Positions 53,025-61,918 of a DNA stretch of 64,000 nucleotides are shown piece after piece; the stretch's first letter is position 1; the number at the start of each line of letters is the position of its first letter. Below the pieces are notes generated by a model that saw only the letters and a program-made list of their open reading frames with translations, made no database searches and had not been told where the DNA came from. A program made the position numbers and the translations under genes. This DNA comes from Amycolatopsis marina (GTDB lineage: Bacteria; Actinomycetota; Actinomycetes; Mycobacteriales; Pseudonocardiaceae): contig NZ_FOKG01000007.1 in the NCBI RefSeq assembly GCF_900111885.1, positions 1 through 64,000 on the forward strand, in the 5' to 3' direction.

Positions 53025-54555
53025 GAGGGCGTCTGAGGACTGGAAACCGCGAGGACACGGTGAGCCGTCGAACTCGGCCGACCCGAGTTTCCGGAAGGGC
53101 TCTGAGAGTCCCGGCGACTGGCCGCCCGAATTGTTCGAGGAGCACGGCAGGGAGCTGCTCGCGGTGCTCAGGGCGCACTTCGAGTCGATCCGGGAGGTCC
53201 CGGTGACCGTCCCGCGCGGCACCGGGGAGCTTTCGGCCTCACTGCGGCAGGACCTGCCCGAGCACGGCGTGGAGTTCGAGCGAGTACTCGACGACACCCG
53301 CGAGCTGGTCCTGCCGTACCTGGTGCACTGGAACCACCCGTCGTTCCACGGCTATTTCTCCAACAGTGCCAGCTTTCCGGGGATACTCGCGGAGACGATG
53401 ACGGCGGCGCTGAACGTCAACGCGATGCTGTGGAAGAGCGCCCCCGCCGCCTCCGCGCTCGAACGGGTCGTGCTCGGGTGGGTCGCGGAAATGGTCGGCT
53501 ACCCGGCGGAAGCGGACGCGGTGCTGGTGAACGGTGCTTCGCTGGCAACGCTGTACGCGCTCGCGACCGCGCGCGACGCCGCGCTCGGGCCGAGCGTGCG
53601 GGTGGAGGGCCTGGCCGGGCGCGATCTTCCGGTGCTGCGGCTCTACACGTCCGACCAGGCGCACAGTTCGGTCGACAAGGCCGCGATCACCCTCGGCTTC
53701 GGTCAGGTGAACCTGGTCAAGGTGCCGTCGGACGAGCGGTACCGGATGCGGCCGGAGGCACTGGAAGCGGCGATCCTCGATGACCTGGCCGCCGGGTACA
53801 AACCGGTGGCCGTCGTCGCCACCGTCGGCACGACCTCGGTCGGGGCGGCCGATCCGCTCCAGGAGATCGCCGACGTCTGCGAGCGAAATGGCGTCTGGCT
53901 GCACGTGGACGCGGCGTTCGGCGGGTTCTGGCGGCTGGCGCCGTCGCTCGCCGGCCAGGTCGAGGATCTGACCCGCGCGGATTCGCTGGTGGTCAACCCG
54001 CACAAGTGCCTCTACATCCCGATGGAGGCGACGGTGTTGCACTGCAGACACGAGGGTGCGCTCGCGGACACGTTCCGCCTGGTCGCCGAGTACCTCACGT
54101 CGGCGCAGGACGAGCACACCGTCGACTACATGAACCTGACACCGCAGCTGGGACGTAGTTTTCGTGCGCTGAAACTGTGGTGGGTGATCAGGACGTTCGG
54201 CCGGACGGGTCTTGCGGAGCGACTGGAGCACAGCGTCGAACTGGCGGTCGGGCTACGGGAAGCGGTCACCGCGGAACCGCTGTGGCGCTGCCCGGTGGAC
54301 TCGATCTACCCCTTGGTGTGTCTGCGCTACGAACCCAGCCAGGATCGGGAGGTCTGCGACCGGCTGAACGCCGAGATCGTCGAGGAACTCAACGCCTCCG
54401 GCGAAGCCTTCGTTTCGCACACGGTGATCGACGACGGCTATGTGATCCGCGTGTCGATCGGCAATATCCACACCACCCGCGCCGACGTGGAACGGCTGTG
54501 GCGCGCACTGCGCGAGATCGCCGCGCGGCGGTTCCCCTTGGCGCGTGCGGCCTGA
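53017..54555 (+). CDS. PLP-dependent aromatic/acidic amino-acid decarboxylase
   Basis: 512 residues from the ATG at 53017, overlapping the SDR end by eight bases. Group II decarboxylase features: LPYLVHWNHPSFHGYFSNSASFPGILAE, VLVNGASLATLYAL, YTSDQAHSSVDKAA, VATVGTTSVGAADP, the PLP-stacking HVDAAFGGF and the PLP lysine in VVNPHKCLYIPMEA. The family decarboxylates aromatic L-amino acids, or oxidises them to aldehydes when a key Tyr loop residue is changed. It would make an amine building block. The ~45-residue N-terminal extension is low complexity. Confidence 0.92.
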   Translation: MSERASEDWKPRGHGEPSNSADPSFRKGSESPGDWPPELFEEHGRELLAVLRAHFESIREVPVTVPRGTGELSASLRQDLPEHGVEFERVLDDTRELVLPYLVHWNHPSFHGYFSNSASFPGILAETMTAALNVNAMLWKSAPAASALERVVLGWVAEMVGYPAEADAVLVNGASLATLYALATARDAALGPSVRVEGLAGRDLPVLRLYTSDQAHSSVDKAAITLGFGQVNLVKVPSDERYRMRPEALEAAILDDLAAGYKPVAVVATVGTTSVGAADPLQEIADVCERNGVWLHVDAAFGGFWRLAPSLAGQVEDLTRADSLVVNPHKCLYIPMEATVLHCRHEGALADTFRLVAEYLTSAQDEHTVDYMNLTPQLGRSFRALKLWWVIRTFGRTGLAERLEHSVELAVGLREAVTAEPLWRCPVDSIYPLVCLRYEPSQDREVCDRLNAEIVEELNASGEAFVSHTVIDDGYVIRVSIGNIHTTRADVERLWRALREIAARRFPLARAA

Positions 54556-54592
54556 CAGCGCTTGACGGCATTCGACAACAGGGGAGCAGACG

Positions 54593-55690
54593 ATGAGTAA
54601 CGCGCTGGCGGCGGTCGAAGGCGGGCAGGGCGAGATCAGGCATCTGATGATCCCCGGCCCGTGCCGGCTGCATCCCCGTGAGCTGGCCGTGCTGGGGCGG
54701 CAGATCCAGCCGCACTACGGGCCAGGCTGGATGGCCGATTTCCGTGCGGTGCGGGAGGATCTCACGCTGCTGCTGGGGGCTGACCGCACGTACCTGCTGC
54801 CGGGGTCCGGCTCGGCCGGGCTGGACGCCGCGCTGTTCAACCTGTTCGAACCGGGCCAGCGGGTGGCCGTGGTGGACTCCGGCTACTTCGGCAGCAGGCT
54901 CGTCGCGATGGCGCGGGCGCACGGGCTCGAGGTGCGCGTCGTGCCGTGTGAACCGGGGCGCCCCGTCGACCCGGCGCGAGTGGATCTCGGCGGCTGCGAA
55001 GGCCTGCTCGTCACCCACGTGGAGACGGCTACCGCGGTCCGCCATCCGATCGAACGGCTGGCGCGGCTCACGCACGAGTCCGGCGCGGTGCTGCTCGTCG
55101 ATGCCATCGCGGCGGCGGGCGGCGAGCACATCGACATGCGCGCGATGGGTGTCGACGCGCTCGTCTCCGCGTCGCAGAAGGGGCTCGGCGGCGCACCCGG
55201 TCTGGCCGTGGTGGCGCTCACCGAGTCGGGCAGGCAACGGATCGACGCCCGCTCGGTTCGACCGCCCACCTGGTACTTCGACCTCGCGCGCTGGGAGCGG
55301 GCGTTGACCGAGGACGACTGGGAGCCCACCCCGGTGACGATGCCGACCAGCCTGGTGCAGGTGCTGGCGAGCAGCGTTCGGCGGATTCACCTCGCCGGCC
55401 GGGAAAACTGGGTCGGCGAGCGCGCCGCGTTGCGCGCCGAATGCCGCGATGGCCTGCGGCGCCTTGGGTTTGACGTCGTCGCCGAGGACGAGCACGCGGC
55501 GAACCTGGTGGTCGTCGCCCGCCATCCACGCGCGAACGAGCTGTGTGACCGGCTGTTGGCTGCTGGGTTGATGATCGCGGCGGGCCTCGAGCCCTTCGCG
55601 GACGTGACGTTCCGGATCGGGTTGGTCGGTACCGCCGCGAACCGGCAGATGGTCGAACTGCTGCTGGACGAGATCGAGCGAGCCCGGTGA
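54593..55690 (+). CDS. Class V aminotransferase (alanine-glyoxylate/serine-pyruvate type)
   Basis: 365 residues, ATG after GGGGAGCAGACG. Features: LMIPGPCRLHPRELAVLG, YLLPGSGSAGLDAALFNLFEPGQRVAVVDSGYFG, LVTHVETATAVRHPI, VLLVDAIAAAGGEHIDM and the PLP lysine in LVSASQKGLGGAPGLAVV. It is of the AGT/SPT size and fold. It probably transaminates or deaminates an amino acid of the same pathway as the decarboxylase. Its stop overlaps the permease start. Confidence 0.92.
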   Translation: MSNALAAVEGGQGEIRHLMIPGPCRLHPRELAVLGRQIQPHYGPGWMADFRAVREDLTLLLGADRTYLLPGSGSAGLDAALFNLFEPGQRVAVVDSGYFGSRLVAMARAHGLEVRVVPCEPGRPVDPARVDLGGCEGLLVTHVETATAVRHPIERLARLTHESGAVLLVDAIAAAGGEHIDMRAMGVDALVSASQKGLGGAPGLAVVALTESGRQRIDARSVRPPTWYFDLARWERALTEDDWEPTPVTMPTSLVQVLASSVRRIHLAGRENWVGERAALRAECRDGLRRLGFDVVAEDEHAANLVVVARHPRANELCDRLLAAGLMIAAGLEPFADVTFRIGLVGTAANRQMVELLLDEIERAR

Positions 55691-56955
55691 TGGCCACCTT
55701 GCGCCGGTCGCTGGGCGTTCCCGGCCTGGTCATCCACTACGTGACCTCGGTGGTCGGGGTCGGCATCCTCATCCTGCCCGGACATGCGGCCGCCGAGGCC
55801 GGGCCGTTGTCACTGCTCGCGTGGGCGTTGTTGATCATCTACTCCTATCCGCTCGCGCTGACCTTCGCGCGGCTGTCCGGGCAGTATCCGAGCGCTCGCG
55901 GTATCGCCGGGTTCGTCGGCTCCGCCTTCGGCGAGCGGGCGGGCCGCTGGGTCGGGGCGTTCCTTGTGTTGTCGCTGCTCATCGCGAACCCCGTGCTGGG
56001 TCTCGCCGCGGCAAGGTACCTGCTGAACATGTGGGAGCCCGACCCCAGCGACCTGAAGGTGGTCCTGCTCGGCCTCGTGATCATGGTCGGCTCGATCCTG
56101 TTCAACCTGTTCGGGGTCAGGACGAGCAGCCTCGTGCAGGGGGCCGTCCTGGTCACGCTCATCACGTTCCTGGTCGTGGTGATGATCATCGCCATGCCCA
56201 GCGCCGACTCCGCACACCTGACGCCGTTCGCGCCACACGGGATGTCCAGCCTCGGCGCGGCACTGATCGTGTGCTTCTTCGGGTTCATCGGCTGGGAGAA
56301 CGCCGCACCCGTCGCCGAGGAGGTGGTGGACCCCGCCCGGACGTTCCGGAAGGCCATCGCGCTGGCCGTGTTCGTGATCGGATTCCTGTACCTGGCGATG
56401 GCCGCGACGATCGTGCTGGTGGTGCCGCCCGGGACCGCCGAGGGCAGTCAGATCACCGCGTTCACGACGCTGCTGCGGATCGTGAGCGGCGAAACGATGT
56501 CGCAGGTGGGGGGTGTCGTCGCGGTGGTGTTGCTGTTGCTCGCGACGAACGCGTGGGTCCTCGGCACCTCGCGGGTGATCTACTCGACGGCCAGGGAAGG
56601 GTTGCTCCCGGCCGCATTGACGAAGATTTCCGCCCGCCGGGGAGTGCCCTACCTCGCGCTGTTTTCGCTGATCGCCGGCTACGGCGTGCCGGTTGGTCTG
56701 CTCGCGGTGACCGGCAGCACGGAGGAACGGCTCATCACCGCGACCTCCGCGGCTTTCCTGCTGATCTTCCTGTTCACCTTCCTGGCCGCGCACCGGCTGC
56801 TGACCGGGCGCGGCGCACGGGCGTGCAACGCCGGTGTCGCCATCACCGCGGCGGCGATGCTGCCCTTCTTCGGCGCCAGCCTGGTCTACGCGGCGGTGCT
56901 GATGCTGCTGGCGCTGCTGATGGTGGGCAGAAAACAGGACGTTCAGACCCGCTGA
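55690..56955 (+). CDS. APC-family amino-acid permease
   Basis: 421 residues from the ATG at 55690 (TGATG with the previous stop; a GTG at 55687 precedes it). About twelve hydrophobic helices are present, starting VIHYVTSVVGVGILILPGHAAAEAGPLSLLAWALLIIYSYPLALTFARL, where the G-V-G-I-L-x-L-P motif is the substrate-binding turn of APC transporters. FFGFIGWENAAPVAEEVVDPARTFRKAI is also typical. It would import an amino acid substrate or export its product. It is the last gene of the operon and converges with the aminotransferase at 56943. Confidence 0.93.
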   Translation: MATLRRSLGVPGLVIHYVTSVVGVGILILPGHAAAEAGPLSLLAWALLIIYSYPLALTFARLSGQYPSARGIAGFVGSAFGERAGRWVGAFLVLSLLIANPVLGLAAARYLLNMWEPDPSDLKVVLLGLVIMVGSILFNLFGVRTSSLVQGAVLVTLITFLVVVMIIAMPSADSAHLTPFAPHGMSSLGAALIVCFFGFIGWENAAPVAEEVVDPARTFRKAIALAVFVIGFLYLAMAATIVLVVPPGTAEGSQITAFTTLLRIVSGETMSQVGGVVAVVLLLLATNAWVLGTSRVIYSTAREGLLPAALTKISARRGVPYLALFSLIAGYGVPVGLLAVTGSTEERLITATSAAFLLIFLFTFLAAHRLLTGRGARACNAGVAITAAAMLPFFGASLVYAAVLMLLALLMVGRKQDVQTR

Positions 56956-58082
56956 CGCCGCTCGATCCAGCTCGCCCACACCTCGAGCGCTTCCTTCGGG
57001 TCGCTGCGCCCGACACCGACGCGGAAGCGGTCGGTGGGGACGGGAGTCAGTTCCGAGACGTACATGCTGGCCGGCAGCAGCAGCACACCGGCTTCGGCGA
57101 CGAGGTCGGCGCACATCGCTTCGACCCCGTCCGCACCGAGGTAGCGCGGGAAGGTCACGCAGCCGCCCTGGGGGGCCCGCCACTCGAACAGGCCGGGGAA
57201 GGCGGCGAAGAAGGCGTCGAACTCGGGCACGTTCGCGGCGATGATCCGGCGGTTGCGGTCCAGCAGGCGCTCGCGGGAGTGCAGCGCGATCAGAGCGAGC
57301 ATCTCACTGACGGTCGAGTTGCAGATGGACGCGTAGTGCTTGGCGCCTTCGAGCCGCCGCAGCAGTGCGCGGTCCCGGCAGGCGATCCAGCCGATACGCA
57401 GTCCGCCGAGTCCGTATGCCTTGGACAGCACGTTGAGGGAGAGCGCGGTGGCCGAAAGGTCGGCGGCCTGCGGCAGGGTGGTGTCCTGGTCGGTTTCGAC
57501 GCCGCGGTAGACCTCGTCACTGAACAGCCGGATCCCGTGTTCGTCGCAGAGCCGCACCAACCGTGCCCAGTTCCGCTGGTCCGGAACCGTGCCGGTGGGG
57601 TTGTTGGGGAAGTTGACCGAGACGACCCTGGTGTTGGGGCGGATGGCCCGTTCGAGCGCGTCGACGTCGAGGTGCCAGTCGTTCGACGGGTCGAGCGCGA
57701 TGCCGGTGACCTCGCAGATCGACAGGGGGATGGTCTCGGCCGCCTGGTAGTTCGGCGTGACGACGATCGCGTGGTCGCCCGCGTCGAGCAGGACGTGCAT
57801 GGCGAGGTTGAGCGCTTCCTCCGCGCCGGCGAAGCAGAGCACGTCCTCGGCCTCGAGGTGCTCGTATGTGCCCGCGATCGCCTCGCGGAGCGCGGGCAGG
57901 CCGTAGGTTTCGCCGTAACCCAGATCCATGCCTTCCCAGCGAGCACGATCTTCGTCGCCCGCCATGGCGAGCAGTTCGGCCTTCGTCACCGTTTGCGCGT
58001 CCGACGCGGTGAGGTGATAGCGCGCGACGAACTCCCACTTGGAGAAATAGGATTCCAGTCGAAACTCGGGAAGCGTAGGCAT
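56943..58082 (-). CDS. Class I/II PLP aminotransferase
   Basis: 379 residues from the ATG at 58082. Features: LGYGETYGLPALREAIAGTYEHLEAEDVLCFAGAEEALNLAMHVLL, VVTPNYQAAETIPLSICEV, NFPNNPTGTVP, LFSDEVYRG, PLP lysine in LNVLSKAYGLGGLRIGW, and substrate-carboxylate Arg in RFRVGVGR. The N-terminal FRLESYFSKWEFVARYHLTASDAQT is as in a subgroup found in natural-product clusters. Its 3' end overlaps the permease end by 13 bases. It is divergent from the hydroxylase at 58263. Confidence 0.93.
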   Translation of the reverse strand: MPTLPEFRLESYFSKWEFVARYHLTASDAQTVTKAELLAMAGDEDRARWEGMDLGYGETYGLPALREAIAGTYEHLEAEDVLCFAGAEEALNLAMHVLLDAGDHAIVVTPNYQAAETIPLSICEVTGIALDPSNDWHLDVDALERAIRPNTRVVSVNFPNNPTGTVPDQRNWARLVRLCDEHGIRLFSDEVYRGVETDQDTTLPQAADLSATALSLNVLSKAYGLGGLRIGWIACRDRALLRRLEGAKHYASICNSTVSEMLALIALHSRERLLDRNRRIIAANVPEFDAFFAAFPGLFEWRAPQGGCVTFPRYLGADGVEAMCADLVAEAGVLLLPASMYVSELTPVPTDRFRVGVGRSDPKEALEVWASWIERRQRV

Positions 58083-58262
58083 GGCGCCAGTGTGGCCCCG
58101 ACTGGTGAGGGCCGCGTCTCCTTTCGTGCGCACCTTCGGCGCCGTCTGTCCGAACTCGCGTTGCTGGCGCCGCCGGACGAGTCCGCAAAGGAAGAGGCGC
58201 AGGCGGCGACGGCTTGCTGAGACTCTCGAAGATACTTTGACGACCGGTCCGAGGAGTACATT

Positions 58263-59447
58263 GTGGAGTCCAACGAAACACCGACGGAGCAGGAACTCGT
58301 AAGCCGTGCCTCGAACCTGGTGCCGCTGCTGAAGGCGAACGCGGCCTGGACGGAGGAGAATCGGAGGCTGCATCCCGAGACCCTCGAAGCACTGGCCGAC
58401 AGTGGCTTTTTCCGGCTGCGAATCCCGAAGCGGTACGGCGGATACGAGGTCGGTCTTCGCACGCTGTCCGAGATTGTCGCCGAGCTCGCCCGCGGTGACG
58501 GCTCGACCTCGTGGACCGCGGGCGTCTGGACGATCAGCACCTGGATCGCCTGCCTGTTCCCCGACGAGGTGCAGGACGAGATCTTCTCGACCCCGGACGT
58601 GCGTGTCTGCGGCATTCTCAGCCCTACGGCGACGGCGAAGCCGGTGCCGGGCGGGTACGTCGTCAACGGCAAATGGACGTTCAACTCCGGCGCCCAGCAA
58701 AGCCACTGGAACACGAACTCGGCGATCCTGCTCGACCCCGACGCCGATGGGCCCCAGCCGATCATGACGGCGATCCCGTTGAAGGAAATGAAGATCGTCG
58801 ACGACTGGTACACCTCGGGCCTGCGTGGCTCCGGCAGCGTGAGCACCGTCGCGCGCGACGTGTTCGTCCCCGCCGAACGGGTGCTGAAGATGGGCCCGGT
58901 GCTGCGCCAGCAGTACTCTTCGGTCCTGAACGCCGACTCGCCGATCTTCCGTGCACCGTTGCTGCCCACCGCCTGCGCCACCGTGAGCGCGACGGTGCTG
59001 GGCCTCGCGAAGGCGGCCAAGGAGGCATTCTTCGAGCGGCTGCCAGGACGCAAGATCACCTATACCGACTACACCGAGCAGGCCGCGGCGCCGCTGACCC
59101 ACCTCCAGGTCGCGGAGGCCACGGTGAAGGTCGACGAGGCCGGGTTCCACGCACTGCGCGCCGCGGACCTGGTGGACGCCAAGTCCGCTTCCGGTGCGGA
59201 GTGGACGCTGGAGGAACGCGCTCGCGTCCGGTTGGATCTCGGCGCCACCTGCCAGCGCGCCAAGGAAGCCGTCGACATCCTGAGCACGGCCAGCGGCGGC
59301 TCGTCGATCTACAGCTCGGTGCCGATCCAGCGCATAGAACGCGACATCCGCACGTTGAATCTGCACGCGGTCATGCACCCGAACACCAACCTCGAGCTCT
59401 ACGGCCGCATCCTCTGCGGTCTTGAACCGAACACCCACTACCTCTGA
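58263..59447 (+). CDS. Acyl-CoA-dehydrogenase-fold flavin monooxygenase (hydroxylase)
   Basis: 394 residues from the GTG at 58263 with GAGGAG seven bases upstream. Group D hydroxylase features: TEENRRLHPETLEALADSGFFRLRIPKRYGGYEVGLRTLSEIVAELARGDGSTSWTAGVW, KWTFNSGAQQSHWNTNSAIL, WYTSGLRGSGSVSTVARDVFVPAERVL and LSTASGGSSIYSSVPIQRIERDIRTLNLHAVMHPNTNLE. These enzymes use reduced flavin from a separate reductase to hydroxylate phenols or oxidise amines. The E6-type reductase at 39863 is a candidate partner. A strong hairpin follows the stop. Confidence 0.9.
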   Translation: MESNETPTEQELVSRASNLVPLLKANAAWTEENRRLHPETLEALADSGFFRLRIPKRYGGYEVGLRTLSEIVAELARGDGSTSWTAGVWTISTWIACLFPDEVQDEIFSTPDVRVCGILSPTATAKPVPGGYVVNGKWTFNSGAQQSHWNTNSAILLDPDADGPQPIMTAIPLKEMKIVDDWYTSGLRGSGSVSTVARDVFVPAERVLKMGPVLRQQYSSVLNADSPIFRAPLLPTACATVSATVLGLAKAAKEAFFERLPGRKITYTDYTEQAAAPLTHLQVAEATVKVDEAGFHALRAADLVDAKSASGAEWTLEERARVRLDLGATCQRAKEAVDILSTASGGSSIYSSVPIQRIERDIRTLNLHAVMHPNTNLELYGRILCGLEPNTHYL

Positions 59448-59460
59448 GTGCCCGTGTCGG

Positions 59461-59500
59461 CAGCGAGGTCCCCGGCAACAATGCCGGGGACCTCGCTGCT
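59461..59500. terminator. Perfect 18-bp hairpin terminator
   Basis: Bases 59461-59478 pair without mismatch with 59483-59500 around a 4-nt loop ACAA, 14 bases after the hydroxylase stop. It lies between convergent genes. Confidence 0.85.
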
Positions 59501-59551
59501 CCATGTCTCCTGAAACCAGAAACCGCGCGATCGTGGCGTTGTTCCGGTTGT

Positions 59552-59585
59552 CCGCCAGACGCCCGGGTTTCCAGGCGCCTGGCGG
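59552..59585 (-). terminator. Imperfect hairpin after the GMC oxidoreductase
   Basis: CCGCCAGACGCC at 59552-59563 pairs with 59574-59585 with one mismatch and a 10-nt loop. It lies just beyond the stop of the leftward GMC gene at 59592. Confidence 0.5.
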
Positions 59586-59591
59586 GAGAAC

Positions 59592-61139
59592 TCAGGCGGT
59601 GGCTTTGCGAACGAGGTCCGCCGCCTTCTCCGCGATCGCGATGGTCGGGGCGTTGGTGTTGCCGCGGGGGACCACCGGCATCACCGAGGCGTCGGCGACG
59701 CGCAGGCCGCCGACACCGCCGACGCGCAGTTCGACGTCGACCACAGAGCCGATCGCGCAGGTGCCCACGGGATGGTAGATCGAGTGGGTGTAGCGGCGGA
59801 TGTACTCGGCCAGGTCCGCGTCCGATTCGGAAGCCGGCGGCCGGAACGGGGCCGAAGCGTAGTCCCGCAGCGCGTCCTGACGAGAGATGTCGAGTGCGAT
59901 ACGCAGCGCGGCGATCGCGTCCGAGAGATCCTCGGGCTCAGCGAAGAAGTTGTGCTGGATACGCGGTTTCGTCGTCGGGTCGTCGGAGGCGATGGTGACC
60001 GCGCCGCGGCTGCGTGGGGTGAGCATCGAAGGGCCGAAGGTCAGCGCGTGCGCGGTCGGCATGGCTAGTCCGCTGTCGATGAACATCACCGGTGCGGCCA
60101 GGTACTCCACGTCCGGGGCGGGCAGCTCCGGCCTGGTCCGGACGAAGCCACCGGTTTCGGGGCCGTTGCAGGTCAGCGGTCCGCGGCCCTCGGCCATGAA
60201 CTGCTGGAAGTTCTCCTGCGCTCCGGCGGCGAGCATGCTCACCGGGTGCTCGTGCGTGAACACCAGCGGGGTCAGCGTGTGGTCGGAGAGGTTCTGGCCG
60301 ACCAGCGGCTGGTCCACGACCACCGGCACACCCAGCGGGCCGAGCAGCGCGGCGGGCCCGATGCCCGAGTGCATCAGCAGTTGCGGCGAGTTGTAGGCGC
60401 CCGCCGCGAGGATGACCTCGCGCTCGGCGCGGATCGTGAGCTCTTCGTCGAGGCGCTGGCCAACCACACCGACGGCCCACTCGTTCTCGATCAGCACCCG
60501 GTGCACCGTGACGTTGGTTTCGACAGTGAGGTTCGGCCTGTTCAGCGCGGGGTGCAGGAACGCGGTGGCCGTGCTCGCCCGGCGCCCGTCCTTCTGGGTC
60601 AGTTGGAAGTAGCCGAACCCTTCCTGGGACGCGCCGTTGAAATCGTCGTTGGCCGCGAAGCCCGCTTCCACCGCGGCGTCGACGAACGCCGTGGACATCG
60701 GGTTACGCGAACGGTTCTCCGAGACGGTGAGCGGGCCGCCGGTGCCGTGGAACTCCGACTCGCCGCGCTCGTTGTCCTCGGAGCGCTTGAAGTAGGGGAG
60801 CAGATCGTCGAAGCCCCAGCCGGGCTGGTCCCAGCCGTCGTAGTCGAGCCGGTTGCCGCGGATGTAGATCTGGGTGTTGATCGAACTCGTCCCGCCCAGC
60901 ACGCGGCCACGCGGCAGGTAGATCCGGCGCCGGTCGAGGAACGGCTCGTCGTGTGTGTCGTAGTCCCAGTCGAGGTTGGTGCGGAACAACTTCGCGAACG
61001 CCGCGGGAACATGGATGTTCGGTGAGGTGTCAGCGGGCCCTGCCTCGATGAGGCACACCCGCACTTCGGGGTCCTCGCTGAGCCTGGCGGCGAGTGCGCA
61101 GCCCGCCGATCCAGCCCCGACGATCACGTAGTCATACAT
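59592..61139 (-). CDS. GMC-family oxidoreductase (choline/alcohol dehydrogenase-like)
   Basis: 515 residues from the ATG at 61139, with AGGAGG five bases upstream. Features: YDYVIVGAGSAGCALAARL, GRVLGGTSSINTQIYIRGNRLDYDGW, the GMC signature GAYNSPQLLMHSGIG, and the catalytic His in YTHSIYHPVGTCAIGSVVD. The end, VADASVMPVVPRGNTNAPTIAIAEKAADL, is standard. It is not the cholesterol-oxidase-like subgroup at 27462. It would oxidise a primary alcohol to an aldehyde or acid, perhaps on an amino-alcohol intermediate. Confidence 0.95.
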   Translation of the reverse strand: MYDYVIVGAGSAGCALAARLSEDPEVRVCLIEAGPADTSPNIHVPAAFAKLFRTNLDWDYDTHDEPFLDRRRIYLPRGRVLGGTSSINTQIYIRGNRLDYDGWDQPGWGFDDLLPYFKRSEDNERGESEFHGTGGPLTVSENRSRNPMSTAFVDAAVEAGFAANDDFNGASQEGFGYFQLTQKDGRRASTATAFLHPALNRPNLTVETNVTVHRVLIENEWAVGVVGQRLDEELTIRAEREVILAAGAYNSPQLLMHSGIGPAALLGPLGVPVVVDQPLVGQNLSDHTLTPLVFTHEHPVSMLAAGAQENFQQFMAEGRGPLTCNGPETGGFVRTRPELPAPDVEYLAAPVMFIDSGLAMPTAHALTFGPSMLTPRSRGAVTIASDDPTTKPRIQHNFFAEPEDLSDAIAALRIALDISRQDALRDYASAPFRPPASESDADLAEYIRRYTHSIYHPVGTCAIGSVVDVELRVGGVGGLRVADASVMPVVPRGNTNAPTIAIAEKAADLVRKATA

Positions 61140-61388
61140 GTGTCCTCCTTGCATGCGCTATTGGAAGCGGCAGCTCGGTGCGACGGGCATCGCCCACGAC
61201 TGCGGCGTCACACGACGTTGCTGGCGATTTGGTGAATCAACGATGTCATCGTCCCGGCGAAGGGTGTCGTGTCGCATCTCTGATGCTGCTACTTCTTGTT
61301 ATATCGCGACGAAGTACCGGCAAAGGGAGATCTGTCGATGCCGGCCGACCGGCGGCCGTGGACGTGAGCAGCGCACCGGCGGCGATGT

Positions 61389-61841
61389 TCAACCGCCGCC
61401 CCAACTCGACGTGACCGTGGATCGTCCTTGCGGGAGCTGATACGAAAGGGTGTATCTGACCACACCGTCATCGGTCGTGGTCACGGTGCCGGACCCGGTC
61501 GCCCCGGTCAGTTCGCCGGTTCCGGAACCCTCGACGATGTGCCAGTCCACGTCGACGGGCCCGGTCGGACGCCGGGTGCCGGTTCCCTCGGTCACGAAGG
61601 TGCCGGATCTGCCCCCGAGGCTGCCGACGACCCTGGCCATCACGCGAAACGGCCCGGTGTCGGAGTGGACCCGCTGGATGTAGACGTGGTAGCCACGACC
61701 ATCCATTCCCCCGGTGTATTGAAACTCGGTGATGGTGTACAGCAGTTCGATCCCGCTCGGGTCGGCCGGGCCCAGTCGGTTGTCCTGGTAACTTACGATT
61801 TCGACGGTTCCTGTCGCGTAGCCACTGTTTTCCGCGGTCAT
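61389..61841 (-). CDS. DUF3224-family protein (allene-oxide-cyclase-like barrel)
   Basis: 150 residues from the ATG at 61841, with AGGAGG ten bases upstream. It is rich in Gly, Thr and Ser with alternating strands (YATGTVEIVSYQDN, YHVYIQRVHSDTGPFRVMARVVGSLGGRSGTFVTEGTG, GTVTTTDDGVVRYTLSYQL), typical of the DUF3224/AOC-like barrel. No signal peptide and only one domain. The pocket could bind a small hydrophobic molecule, and a binding or cyclase role is possible. It lies downstream of the asparagine synthetase and upstream of the GMC gene on the same strand. Confidence 0.78.
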   Translation of the reverse strand: MTAENSGYATGTVEIVSYQDNRLGPADPSGIELLYTITEFQYTGGMDGRGYHVYIQRVHSDTGPFRVMARVVGSLGGRSGTFVTEGTGTRRPTGPVDVDWHIVEGSGTGELTGATGSGTVTTTDDGVVRYTLSYQLPQGRSTVTSSWGGG

Positions 61842-61918
61842 TGATAATGCGCCTCCTGGGAACTCAAGAGCGGGATGTGCGGGCCGAGGGTTATTCGACG
61901 GGCAACCGTCCGCCGGAC

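Noticed and set aside
58083..59504. Upstream extension of the aminotransferase frame across the hydroxylase gene
   Set aside because: The extension is antisense to the hydroxylase; aminotransferase similarity begins at the ATG at 58082.
61389..61841. Enediyne-binding apoprotein (CagA/NcsA type)
   Set aside because: The protein has the DUF3224 strand pattern, no signal peptide and no disulfide-forming Cys pairs, so it is not a chromoprotein apoprotein.
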